From assembly GCA_900551465.1 (NCBI GenBank), contig URWL01000045.1, positions 1-9,858 of the forward strand: a stretch of DNA of 9,858 nucleotides, in the 5' to 3' direction. The stretch is from an uncultured Blautia sp. GTDB lineage: Bacteria > Bacillota > Clostridia > Lachnospirales > Lachnospiraceae. Under the pieces are notes generated by a model that was not told where the DNA came from, did no database searches, and saw only the letters and a list, made by a program, of their open reading frames with translations. Both the position numbers and the translations under genes were made by a program. Within the stretch, counting starts at the first letter, position 1; the number at the start of each line of letters is the position of its first letter. Below, one piece after another: positions 1-5,910 of this stretch.

Positions 1-195
1 TCCTTGCTTCGTTACTTCCACGAAATTTTTACTTTCCAGTCTGGTCAGTAATGACAGGATTGTTGTGGACGCAAGTTTTTTCTTCCTGTTGATCACTTTT
101 TCAATCTCCGGTCTGGTCATGGGAGGAGTGCCATTCCAAAGAACAAGCATAATATCCAGTTCTGATTCGGGTAGTCTCTGATATGTTTTTTTCAC
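1..195 (-). CDS. BlaI/MecI/CopY-family transcriptional repressor, N-terminal part (runs off the left edge)
   Basis: Only the first 65 codons are inside the window; the frame is open to the edge. The GTG start at 195 is chosen because AGGAGGG lies 9 bases upstream and the family's N-terminus begins at once. The visible protein contains LPESELDIMLVLW, then a PPMTRPEIEKVI helix and STTILSLLTRLESKNFVEV, the winged-helix DNA-binding domain of the penicillinase-repressor family (compare the family pattern 'E..VM..LW......A.EI......T..T..T.L.RL..KG'). Members are dimers that bind TACAnnTGTA dyads and are inactivated either by proteolysis (BlaI/MecI with the BlaR1 M56 sensor protease) or by Cu(I) binding to a C-terminal CxCx4CxC motif (CopY). 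The part that would tell these apart is outside the window. The gene lies just downstream of a secreted-protein gene whose promoter carries three such dyads, so it is the likely regulator of that promoter (inference). Confidence 0.85.
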   Translation of the reverse strand, partial: MKKTYQRLPESELDIMLVLWNGTPPMTRPEIEKVINRKKKLASTTILSLLTRLESKNFVEVTKQG

Positions 196-349
196 CTTTT
201 TCAGCCCTCCTGTTATATATTCTCTATAAATCCAGTATTCGTTGTACTAGGAATAATTTTCTGATAATTTTATTTTACCATGATTTACGGAAATAACAAG
301 GACTTCTGCATATTTTACAGAAGCCCTTTGTTTCAGCTGCTGACCGCTG
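196..349. other. Intergenic stretch between secreted-protein gene and repressor gene
   Basis: This holds the ribosome binding site of the repressor gene (AGGAGGG, about 204-211 on the minus strand) and a terminator-like hairpin at 300-326. I see no convincing -35/-10 pair for the repressor gene and no TACAnnTGTA dyad. The repressor may therefore be transcribed by read-through from the operator-controlled promoter at 1299-1327, or from a weak promoter I cannot identify. Confidence 0.5.
291..326 (-). terminator. Candidate Rho-independent (possibly leaky) terminator after the secreted-protein gene
   Basis: On the minus strand GGGCTTCTG (326-318) pairs with CAGAAGTCC (308-300) in a 9-bp stem with one G-U pair and a 9-base loop, followed by TTGTTATTT. 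It begins about 24 bases after the stop codon at 350. The T tract is interrupted, so termination may be partial and let some transcripts continue into the repressor gene. Confidence 0.6.
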
Positions 350-1249
350 TCAGTCTATCTCCGTATAACTGCTGCCGTTTTCATCGTACCATGTCCCGTC
401 TCCATTGTTGGTAAATCCGGTGCCGTTTTCATCGGCGAAATAGTAATCGCCATTTGTAGTCTGGGTAACCGTTACAGTATTGCCCTCCACATCCTGAAGA
501 TGGTGCTGTTCCAGCGGATATCCCATATGATGTGTATCATCATTCAGAGCTGAATACGTATTTCCGTTTTCGTCTGTATAGGTTTCATCCCCGTTATCGG
601 TATATGTCATTCCATCATCACCACGATATTCATAAGAGTTGTCTTCGTAAAGAATATATTTGACTGTAATTGTATTTCCGTTACTGTCAGCTAATACCAT
701 AGGCGCAGTAGAAATAATAGCCAAATCATCACTGTTATCTTCGGAATTTGAAGAATTATTTTCTTCTGTATCGGAAGAATTTGAATCTTCTCCGGATTGC
801 TGAACGGAAGTATCAGTTTCTGCTTTATCAGAATCTTCGGCTGCATTTTCCTCTGCCTGTCTGGTAAAAGACGGGTTTCCAGGATAGGAGATATATTCTA
901 TAAATTTCCTCACATCACCTATATCAGCTGCGTCTTTTGCATATCCTACTGCCATATACAGGCTGTCTCCTTCTGAATAAACAGTCTGATAGCAGGCCTC
1001 ATAAGTGTCGTTGCATTTGGCAATTCCTGTTTTGACATCCTCCAGCGAATATTTATAAATATTTACATAATCATTTCCATTGGTATAGCTGGCATAAGTA
1101 CCTTCCGTATCTGCATTCTCCCAGGCAGAACCAGTCGGCGGCTGCGTATAAAAATCATTATTTCCAGCTGCCATAACAGTTCCTGCTGAAAAAATCCCAA
1201 GTGTTGCTGCAGTCATAAGTGTCATAAACTTTGTTGTTCTTTTCTTCAT
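350..1249 (-). CDS. Secreted acidic protein with two C-terminal tyrosine/Asn-Gly repeats, function unknown
   Basis: A 299-residue protein that I cannot assign to a named family. Residues 1-28 form a Sec signal peptide (MKKRTTKF, hydrophobic core, AGTVMAA near the cleavage site) with no lipobox cysteine. Residues about 33-124 look like a compact globular domain with a cysteine pair (C79, C86) that could form a disulfide outside the cell. Residues 131-175 are a Ser/Glu/Asp/Asn-rich, very acidic linker. Residues about 188-233 and 253-297 are two copies of a repeat of roughly 46 residues sharing D..GNT.TV, a central aromatic stretch, and NGD.T..DENG..Y. A His-rich junction (H240 H241, H249 H250) separates them. 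The ATG at 1249 has GGGAG 8 bases upstream. The frame stays open upstream to 1327, but that part lies inside the promoter and operators. The gene is preceded by three repressor dyads and followed by the repressor gene, so regulated expression is likely. The product is probably secreted or wall-associated. Confidence 0.8.
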   Translation of the reverse strand: MKKRTTKFMTLMTAATLGIFSAGTVMAAGNNDFYTQPPTGSAWENADTEGTYASYTNGNDYVNIYKYSLEDVKTGIAKCNDTYEACYQTVYSEGDSLYMAVGYAKDAADIGDVRKFIEYISYPGNPSFTRQAEENAAEDSDKAETDTSVQQSGEDSNSSDTEENNSSNSEDNSDDLAIISTAPMVLADSNGNTITVKYILYEDNSYEYRGDDGMTYTDNGDETYTDENGNTYSALNDDTHHMGYPLEQHHLQDVEGNTVTVTQTTNGDYYFADENGTGFTNNGDGTWYDENGSSYTEID

Positions 1250-1273
1250 AGTGGATTCTCCCTGAATTTTATT

Positions 1274-1289
1274 TTCTACATCTGTAGAA
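1274..1289. promoter_or_regulatory. Operator dyad A (TACAnnTGTA type)
   Basis: TTCTACA-TC-TGTAGAA has perfect 7-bp arms around a 2-bp centre, with the TACAnnTGTA core bound by BlaI/MecI/CopY repressors. It lies just downstream of the predicted transcription start (about 1292) and upstream of the ribosome binding site. It is identical to dyad B, with centres 26 bp apart. Assignment to the adjacent repressor is inference. Confidence 0.75.
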
Positions 1290-1298
1290 GTTAATTTT

Positions 1299-1327
1299 AT
1301 TCTACATCTGTAGAAGATAAAAGTCAA
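1299..1327 (-). promoter_or_regulatory. Sigma-A promoter of the secreted-protein gene
   Basis: On the minus strand, -35 TTGACT (1327-1322), a 17-bp spacer, and -10 TAGAAT (1304-1299) each differ from consensus at one base. Dyad B fills most of the spacer and overlaps the -10, the palindrome of dyad C ends inside the -35, and dyad A is just downstream of the start site. A bound repressor at any of these sites should block RNA polymerase. Confidence 0.75.
1300..1315. promoter_or_regulatory. Operator dyad B, inside the promoter spacer
   Basis: This is a second copy of TTCTACA-TC-TGTAGAA, identical to dyad A over all 16 bases. It occupies the -35/-10 spacer and most of the -10 box of the minus-strand promoter, the classic position for a repressor site. 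Confidence 0.75.
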
Positions 1328-1362
1328 CCATTATTTCTACATTTGTAGAAATAATGGTTGAC
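1323..1362. terminator. 40-bp perfect palindrome: terminator of the csoR-copA-clc operon and operator dyad C
   Basis: The arms GTCAACCATTATTTCTACA and its exact complement flank a 2-bp centre (19+2+19). On the minus strand it starts 64 bases after the stop codon of the CLC gene and is followed by TTTTATCTTC, so the RNA hairpin plus U run would end transcription of the copper operon. Its core, TTCTACATTTGTAGAA at 1335-1350, has the same TACAnnTGTA pattern as dyads A and B, and its last bases supply the -35 of the next promoter. Double use is inferred from position; neither role is proven by sequence alone. Confidence 0.7.
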
Positions 1363-1426
1363 TAAACATTGACCAATGCCATGAGAAACGCAGCTAAAAT
1401 ATCCGAAGACACAGCAATACCGCAAT

Positions 1427-2719
1427 TTACTTTGTCTGGCGATTGATATATTTCGCCTTATATTTAGAGTATACAATGGTCTGATCTTTGTACAGACCAT
1501 AATAGCCGGATACGGCATAGCTGACAACCACGGCAATAAGATAGAAAGATACGCCCTCAAATCCAAACAGCTCAAAGGCAATAAGGATAGAGGTAATGGG
1601 GCAGTTAGTCACACCACAGAACAGGGCGGCCATTCCGGAAGCGGCACAGAGAGACGGGGAAAGTCCCACAAGCTGCCCCATGACACAGCCGAAGGTAGCG
1701 CCGATACAGAAGGAGGGAACGATCTCGCCGCCCCGGAAGCCTGCTTTCATGGTAATGGCTGTAAGAAGCAGCTTCCAGAGGAAATCCGAAGGACGGGCCT
1801 GTCCTTCTTCTACAGCTAACTGGATCAGTTCATTTCCAGCACCCATAAAATCCTTTGTCTGAAGAAGAACGGTGATCAGGATCAGAGCGGCAGAGGCGGC
1901 AAGGATCCTGAAATAAGGATTTTTCAGAAAACGCTTATAAAAATCTCCTATGCCTTTCAGGGTTACACAAAACAGAATACTGACAAGTCCGCAGCCCACA
2001 GCCACAAGAAGCATTTTTAATCCGGTAAAAGCAGTCAGCTCCGGGATGCCGTATACATGGAAGCTTTCCGGGTGTATGCCGATGCCGGCGGCAAATTTAG
2101 CTGCAACCAGAGAGGAGATCACACAGGGAAGCAGGGCAGCATAGTACATGATCCCCACACTGACGACCTCCAGAGAAAAAACGGCGGCAGCCATGGGAGT
2201 TCCGAAAACAGCAGAAAAAGCGGCGCTCATGCCGCACATAATAATCACATGCTGATCCTCTTCGTCCAGATGAAACCAGGAACCAAGCTGATTTCCGATA
2301 CTGCCTCCAAGCTGAATAGCGGCGCCTTCACGTCCTGCAGAGCCTCCTGTCAGGTGAGTCAGAAGTGTGGAGACAAAAATCATAGGAGCAGAACGAAGAC
2401 GGATATTATCCTGGGAACGGATGGCAGAAAGAACCTGATTGGTGCCTCCGTCGTCTTTTCCGAATTTCTGATAAAGAAATACAATGCATAAGCCTGCAAT
2501 GGGAAGCAGAAGAAAGACCTGGAGATTTTCCATGCGGAACCCGGTGACTGCTTTCAGTGCATGAGCAAAAATACTGCTTACCGCGCCTACCACCAGCCCG
2601 GTGACAACAGCCAGCGCCAGCCACTTAAGAAGATGCGCTGTGTACTTCCATATCTGGTTCCAATAGAAAAGGACCCGTTCCAGTCCTTTTCTATCGTGTA
2701 TGTTTTGTTGTGTATCCAT
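1427..2719 (-). CDS. CLC-family anion/proton antiporter, probably the fluoride-exporting CLC-F type
   Basis: A 430-residue polytopic membrane protein of the CLC family, near the usual length for a CLC core without CBS domains. GREG at 129-132 carries the external gating glutamate (E131, equivalent to E148 of E. coli ClC-ec1). FGTPMAAAVFSLEV (172-185) and GFRGGEIVPSFCIGATFG (327-344) follow, and SGYYGLY is near the C-terminus. Three features favour CLC-F over chloride CLCs: the GSGIP anion filter is replaced (DDGGTNQ, 89-95), the internal proton glutamate position appears to be V185, and GFRGGE..P..IGATFG plus NCPI...FELFG (372-386) resemble EriC-F-type proteins. The subtype is from memory of family motifs, not alignment. 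The ATG lies 2 bp after the copA stop. Its AGGAG is inside the last copA codons, so translation is likely coupled. I see no fluoride riboswitch, so expression should follow the copper promoter. Confidence 0.85.
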   Translation of the reverse strand: MDTQQNIHDRKGLERVLFYWNQIWKYTAHLLKWLALAVVTGLVVGAVSSIFAHALKAVTGFRMENLQVFLLLPIAGLCIVFLYQKFGKDDGGTNQVLSAIRSQDNIRLRSAPMIFVSTLLTHLTGGSAGREGAAIQLGGSIGNQLGSWFHLDEEDQHVIIMCGMSAAFSAVFGTPMAAAVFSLEVVSVGIMYYAALLPCVISSLVAAKFAAGIGIHPESFHVYGIPELTAFTGLKMLLVAVGCGLVSILFCVTLKGIGDFYKRFLKNPYFRILAASAALILITVLLQTKDFMGAGNELIQLAVEEGQARPSDFLWKLLLTAITMKAGFRGGEIVPSFCIGATFGCVMGQLVGLSPSLCAASGMAALFCGVTNCPITSILIAFELFGFEGVSFYLIAVVVSYAVSGYYGLYKDQTIVYSKYKAKYINRQTK

Positions 2720-2721
2720 GA

Positions 2722-2940
2722 TTACTCCTGTGTAATTCCGGTTACTTCATATCCTGCGTTTTTGATAACTTCGCGGATCTTATCCTCGTCCACACGCTCC
2801 GGCGCTGTAAAGACAGTCGTCTTTTTTTCGTGGGAGGAAACCACATCCTCTGCCTGAAAAGCAGCTTTGACAGCTTCGTTTACATGAGCCTCACAGTGCG
2901 GGCACATCATACCTTCTACATTTACAGTGATCTTTACCAT
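2722..2940 (-). CDS. Possible internal in-frame product: CopZ-like copper chaperone
   Basis: Inside copA, an ATG at 2940 in the same frame has AAGGAG at 2950-2955 with a 9-base spacing, as good as any ribosome binding site in the window. Starting there gives a 72-residue protein, [16 protein letters not shown] and onward, that is a complete heavy-metal-associated domain of normal CopZ length. Free CopZ carries Cu(I) to CopA in the cytoplasm. The layout fits a former copA-copZ gene pair fused in frame with the old intergenic region now coding the linker. Whether the internal site is used cannot be told from sequence. Confidence 0.45.
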   Translation of the reverse strand: MVKITVNVEGMMCPHCEAHVNEAVKAAFQAEDVVSSHEKKTTVFTAPERVDEDKIREVIKNAGYEVTGITQE

Positions 2941-5283
2941 AGTCTTATTCTCCTTTTCATTCTTATTTTCATTATAAGGGTTTTCTGTGTCAATGGAAAC
3001 CATTTGTTTGATTTTTTTGTCTTTTGAGGCATCATGGATCTTAAAAAGATTCAGCCGCAGGGCATTTGTTACCACGCAGAAGCTGGAAAGGCTCATTGCC
3101 GCAGCCCCGAACATAGGGTTCAGCGTCCAGCCGAAAATGGGGATCCACACACCTGCGGCAAGGGGGATGCCGATGATGTTGTAGAAAAATGCCCAGAAAA
3201 GATTTTCGTGGATATTGCGCAGGGTAGCCCGGCTTAAACGAATGGCGGCAGGAACATCGCTGAGCCGGCTTTTCATCAGAACTACATCTGCCGCGTCTAT
3301 GGCAATGTCTGTTCCGGCGCCGATGGCAATGCCGATATCTGCTCTGGTAAGAGCCGGCGCATCATTGATCCCGTCTCCGACCATGGCAACCTTGCCTTTT
3401 TCTTTAAGGGAGCGGATCACACTTTCCTTTCCGTCCGGAAGAACTCCGGCGATCACCTGATCCACGCCTGCCTGTCTGCCGATGGCGTTGGCGGTTTTCT
3501 CATTATCACCGGTAAGCATCACAACCCGGATGCCCATATTCTGGAGCTCCTTTACTGCCCGGGGACTGTCTTCCTTAATCACATCCGCAACAGCAATGAT
3601 ACCTGCCAGCTGGTTTTCTCTGGCAAAGAGAAGGGGCGTTTTGCCCTGCTCTGCCAGGTCCTCGGCTTTTTTGCGAAGAGAGGCGGGAACCGTTACGCGG
3701 CTGCTGATAAATTTCATATTTCCTCCGGTAAGTGTTTCTCCGTTTACTTTCCCGGAAAGCCCATTGCCCGGAAGCGCCTGGAAATCTTCTGCATCAGCGG
3801 CAGTAAGAGACAGGGCTTCTGCTTTTTTCAGAACAGCTCTGGCAAGAGGATGCTCGCTTTTTTTCTCAAGGGAAAGAGCAAGGGTGAGAAGCTCTTTTTC
3901 GGTAAATCCTTCAGCTGGAAGGATATCGGTCACTTCCGGCTGACCGCTGGTGATGGTGCCTGTTTTATCAAGGGCAACGATCTGAACTCTGCCTGTTTCT
4001 TCCAGAGAAACGGCGGTTTTAAACAGGATCCCATGCTTGGCGCCCATTCCGTTGCCAACCATGATGGCTACCGGGGTGGCAAGTCCAAGGGCGCAGGGAC
4101 AGCTGATTACCAGAACAGAGATTCCTCTTGCAAGGGCATAGCCGAAGGTCTGTCCGGCAAGCAGCCATACAAGGGTGGTGATCACGGCGATGGCGATTAC
4201 AGCCGGAACAAAGATTCCGGAAACTTTGTCGGCGATCTTTGCGATGGGAGCCTTGGTAGCGGCTGCGTCGCTGACCATTTTAATGATCTGGGAAAGGGTG
4301 GTATCTTCGCCTACATGAGTGGCTTCACAGCGGATGAAGCCGGACTGGTTTACTGTAGCTGCGGAAACCATATCTCCGGCAGCCTTGTCAACGGGGATGC
4401 TTTCTCCTGTAAGAGCGGATTCATTTACCGCGCTGGAGCCTTCCAGAACAATCCCGTCTACCGGGATGTTTTCTCCGGGGCGGACAACGAAGATATCTCC
4501 TTTTCTTACCTGTTCAATGGGAACCGTGGTTTCCTGCCCGCTGCGGATCACCACGGCTGTTTTCGGCGCCAGCTTCATGAGACTTTTCAGGGCGTCGGTG
4601 GTTTTTCCCTTGGAACGGGCTTCCAGCATTTTTCCTACAGTAATAAGAGTCAGGATCATGGCGGCGGACTCAAAATAAAAGTCCATCATATAATCCATGA
4701 CAGCGTCCATGTTGCCGTCCACCTGAGCCCTTGTCATGGCAAACAGCACATACACGCTCCATACAAAGGACGCCATGGAGCCAAGGGCTACCAGGGTATC
4801 CATGTTGGGGGCTTTGTGCCAGAGGCTCTTAAAGCCGCTGATAAAAAACTTCTGGTTGATGACCATGACAATACCTGCCAGAAGCAGCTGGAGAAGCCCC
4901 ATGGCAATGTGATTATCCTCAAACCAGGCGGGAATCGGCCATCCCCACATCATATGTCCCATGGAAAAGTACATCAGTACCAGCAGAAAGCCAACAGATG
5001 CGATCAGACGTTTCTTAAGCACAGGTGTTTCGTGGTCGGCCAGGGCTTCCGCAGCTTCGGAAGGGGATACCTTCTGACCGGCAGAGCCTTTTACAGAAGC
5101 GCCGTAGCCTGCTTCCTCCACTGCAGCGATGATATCTGCCTCAGAAGCAGTTCCTTCCACACCCATGGAGTTGGTGAGGAGGCTTACGGAGCAGGAAGTG
5201 ACTCCCGGCACATGAGAGACTGCTTTTTCTACCCGGGAGCTGCAGGCTGCACAGCTCATTCCGGTTACATTATATTGTTCCAT
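2722..5283 (-). CDS. copA: Copper-exporting P1B-type ATPase CopA with a C-terminal CopZ-like domain
   Basis: An 853-residue Cu(I) export ATPase of the cytoplasmic membrane. The N-terminal heavy-metal-associated domain has GMSCAAC (8-14). Membrane helices follow from about 92. The actuator domain has TGES (292-295), and the transmembrane metal site is CPC (395-397) within [11 protein letters not shown]. The phosphorylation site is DKTGT with D439. The nucleotide-binding domain has SEHPLA (476-481), and the hinge is GDGIND (636-641). The copper-specific residues YN (701-702) and MSLSS (730-734) are present, which identifies a P1B-1 Cu(I) pump rather than a Zn or Cd pump. After the last helix comes a charged, Asn/Lys/Glu-rich linker (about 751-781) and a second metal-binding domain, GMMCPHC (791-797), at the C-terminus, which is not usual for CopA. 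AGGAGG lies 7 bases before the ATG. The gene starts 29 bp after csoR and should be derepressed by Cu(I). Confidence 0.95.
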   Translation of the reverse strand: MEQYNVTGMSCAACSSRVEKAVSHVPGVTSCSVSLLTNSMGVEGTASEADIIAAVEEAGYGASVKGSAGQKVSPSEAAEALADHETPVLKKRLIASVGFLLVLMYFSMGHMMWGWPIPAWFEDNHIAMGLLQLLLAGIVMVINQKFFISGFKSLWHKAPNMDTLVALGSMASFVWSVYVLFAMTRAQVDGNMDAVMDYMMDFYFESAAMILTLITVGKMLEARSKGKTTDALKSLMKLAPKTAVVIRSGQETTVPIEQVRKGDIFVVRPGENIPVDGIVLEGSSAVNESALTGESIPVDKAAGDMVSAATVNQSGFIRCEATHVGEDTTLSQIIKMVSDAAATKAPIAKIADKVSGIFVPAVIAIAVITTLVWLLAGQTFGYALARGISVLVISCPCALGLATPVAIMVGNGMGAKHGILFKTAVSLEETGRVQIVALDKTGTITSGQPEVTDILPAEGFTEKELLTLALSLEKKSEHPLARAVLKKAEALSLTAADAEDFQALPGNGLSGKVNGETLTGGNMKFISSRVTVPASLRKKAEDLAEQGKTPLLFARENQLAGIIAVADVIKEDSPRAVKELQNMGIRVVMLTGDNEKTANAIGRQAGVDQVIAGVLPDGKESVIRSLKEKGKVAMVGDGINDAPALTRADIGIAIGAGTDIAIDAADVVLMKSRLSDVPAAIRLSRATLRNIHENLFWAFFYNIIGIPLAAGVWIPIFGWTLNPMFGAAAMSLSSFCVVTNALRLNLFKIHDASKDKKIKQMVSIDTENPYNENKNEKENKTMVKITVNVEGMMCPHCEAHVNEAVKAAFQAEDVVSSHEKKTTVFTAPERVDEDKIREVIKNAGYEVTGITQE

Positions 5284-5312
5284 TCAGATTCCTCCTTTTC
5301 CTTTTCGGATTT

Positions 5313-5618
5313 TTATTTCATCAGCTTCTGCAGAGTTGTCATCAGCTCGTCAACGGTCTCGTCCTTTCCCTCACGGATATCCCGGGCTACGCAGGTATGG
5401 ATATGTGCGGAAAGCAGCTCTCTGTTAAAAGCATTTATGGCTGCGTTTACGGCAGCGGACTGGATCAGGATATCGTTGCAGTAGGTATCGTTTTCTACCA
5501 TTTTTATGATTCCCCGCACCTGTCCTTCAATACGCTTCATCCGGTTGATAAGCTTTTTCTTCTCTTCCGGAGAACGGTGGGTGGATCTGGTGCAGCAGCA
5601 TGTGGTCTGGTCTGACAT
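5313..5618 (-). CDS. csoR: Copper-sensing transcriptional repressor CsoR
   Basis: A 101-residue all-helical repressor of the CsoR/RcnR/FrmR family. The Cu(I) ligands of the CsoR subgroup are present: C47 in DTYCNDILIQ, H72 and C76 in AHIHTC (the C-x-H-x3-C arrangement). RMKRIEGQVRGI (26-37) is the family's DNA-contacting helix. The C-terminal REGKDETVDELMTTLQKLMK is typical. An N-terminal tail with C7 C8 C9 and H14 precedes the fold and could add thiol ligands. The ATG at 5618 has AAGGAG 9 bases upstream. It is the first gene of the operon and its promoter carries two dyads of the CsoR type, so it should repress itself, copA and the CLC gene until Cu(I) binds. Confidence 0.93.
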   Translation of the reverse strand: MSDQTTCCCTRSTHRSPEEKKKLINRMKRIEGQVRGIIKMVENDTYCNDILIQSAAVNAAINAFNRELLSAHIHTCVARDIREGKDETVDELMTTLQKLMK

Positions 5619-5643
5619 ATGAGTTGGCTCCTTTTATTGAAAT

Positions 5644-5660
5644 ATACCCTATAGGGGTAT
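5644..5660. promoter_or_regulatory. CsoR-type operator, promoter-distal site
   Basis: ATACCC-TATAG-GGGTAT is a 17-bp dyad with perfect 6-bp arms, matching the known CsoR pattern of TACCC and GGGTA half-sites around a short A/T-G/C centre. It lies just downstream of the predicted start site of the csoR operon, within the untranslated leader. Confidence 0.8.
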
Positions 5661-5674
5661 GTGTTTATGTGAAT

Positions 5675-5703
5675 AATATATACCCCTACAGGGTATTTGT
5701 CAA
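5675..5703 (-). promoter_or_regulatory. Sigma-A promoter of the csoR-copA-clc operon
   Basis: On the minus strand, a consensus -35 TTGACA (5703-5698), a 17-bp spacer, and -10 TATATT (5680-5675). The predicted start is near 5668. The spacer is almost entirely the second CsoR-type dyad, so repressor binding would exclude RNA polymerase. Confidence 0.85.
5680..5696. promoter_or_regulatory. CsoR-type operator inside the promoter spacer
   Basis: ATACCC-CTACA-GGGTAT is a 17-bp dyad with the same arms and the same 5-bp spacing as the site at 5644-5660; the two begin 36 bp apart. It fills the space between -35 and -10 of the copper-operon promoter. Confidence 0.85.
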
Positions 5704-5725
5704 GAGGGAAAACCATATATATAGT
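5697..5725 (+). promoter_or_regulatory. Candidate divergent promoter for the Rhs-like gene
   Basis: On the plus strand, TTGTCA (5697-5702), a 17-bp spacer, and TATAGT (5720-5725), each one base from consensus. The -35 overlaps the -35 of the copper operon on the other strand (TTGTCAA/TTGACAA), and a CsoR-type dyad ends one base upstream. It would give a leader of about 180 bases before the ATG at 5911. An isolated TATAAT at 5883-5888 is closer to the gene but has no recognisable -35. Confidence 0.45.
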
Positions 5726-5731
5726 ATATAA

Positions 5732-5774
5732 GCCTTATAGTTACTGTGAAGGTCGTGAACAGTAACGCCTTATA
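5732..5774. repeat. Inverted repeat bracketed by 8-bp direct repeats
   Basis: GCCTTATA at 5732-5739 and again at 5767-5774 flank GTTACTGT (5740-5747) and its exact complement ACAGTAAC (5759-5766), with an 11-base loop between. The unit is symmetric: direct repeat, stem, loop, stem, direct repeat. It lies in the predicted leader of the Rhs-like gene. No T run follows, so it is not an obvious terminator. It may be a small dispersed palindromic repeat with a target duplication, a leader hairpin, or a regulator site. Confidence 0.5.
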
Positions 5775-5910
5775 ACACAGCTGAATAGCTTTATACAGAG
5801 CAGATATGGAAAAACAGAACATAAGTTTGCTATCATAATTCATGTAAAACAGAACCGGAACTGAGTTACAGGTAATAGAAAATATAATTTTGATAAAGGA
5901 GAACAAATTT

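Noticed and set aside
1250..1327. Longer start (codon at 1327) for the secreted protein
   Set aside because: It would place the start in the -35/operator region and put 26 charged residues ahead of a clean signal peptide. The ATG at 1249 has a good ribosome binding site.
2720..2760. Fluoride riboswitch upstream of the CLC gene
   Set aside because: The CLC gene starts 2 bp after copA and its upstream bases are copA codons. I see no room for, or trace of, the conserved pseudoknot.
1950..2857. Several 60-145 codon plus-strand frames opposite the CLC gene
   Set aside because: They are antisense to a well-supported membrane protein, overlap each other in different frames, and show no ribosome binding sites or domains.
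3850..5484. A 544-codon plus-strand open frame opposite copA
   Set aside because: It lies wholly antisense to copA and part of csoR, has no ribosome binding site or recognisable domain, and has the low-complexity Gly/His/Ser/Phe look of an antisense frame of a biased gene.
5313..5618. FrmR or RcnR (formaldehyde or nickel sensor) instead of CsoR
   Set aside because: C47, H72 and C76 match the CsoR Cu(I) ligand set. The adjacent gene is a copper ATPase and the operators are the CsoR type.
5883..5888. TATAAT just before the Rhs-like gene as its promoter
   Set aside because: No acceptable -35 lies 16-19 bp upstream, and the start would fall at the ribosome binding site. Kept only as an alternative.
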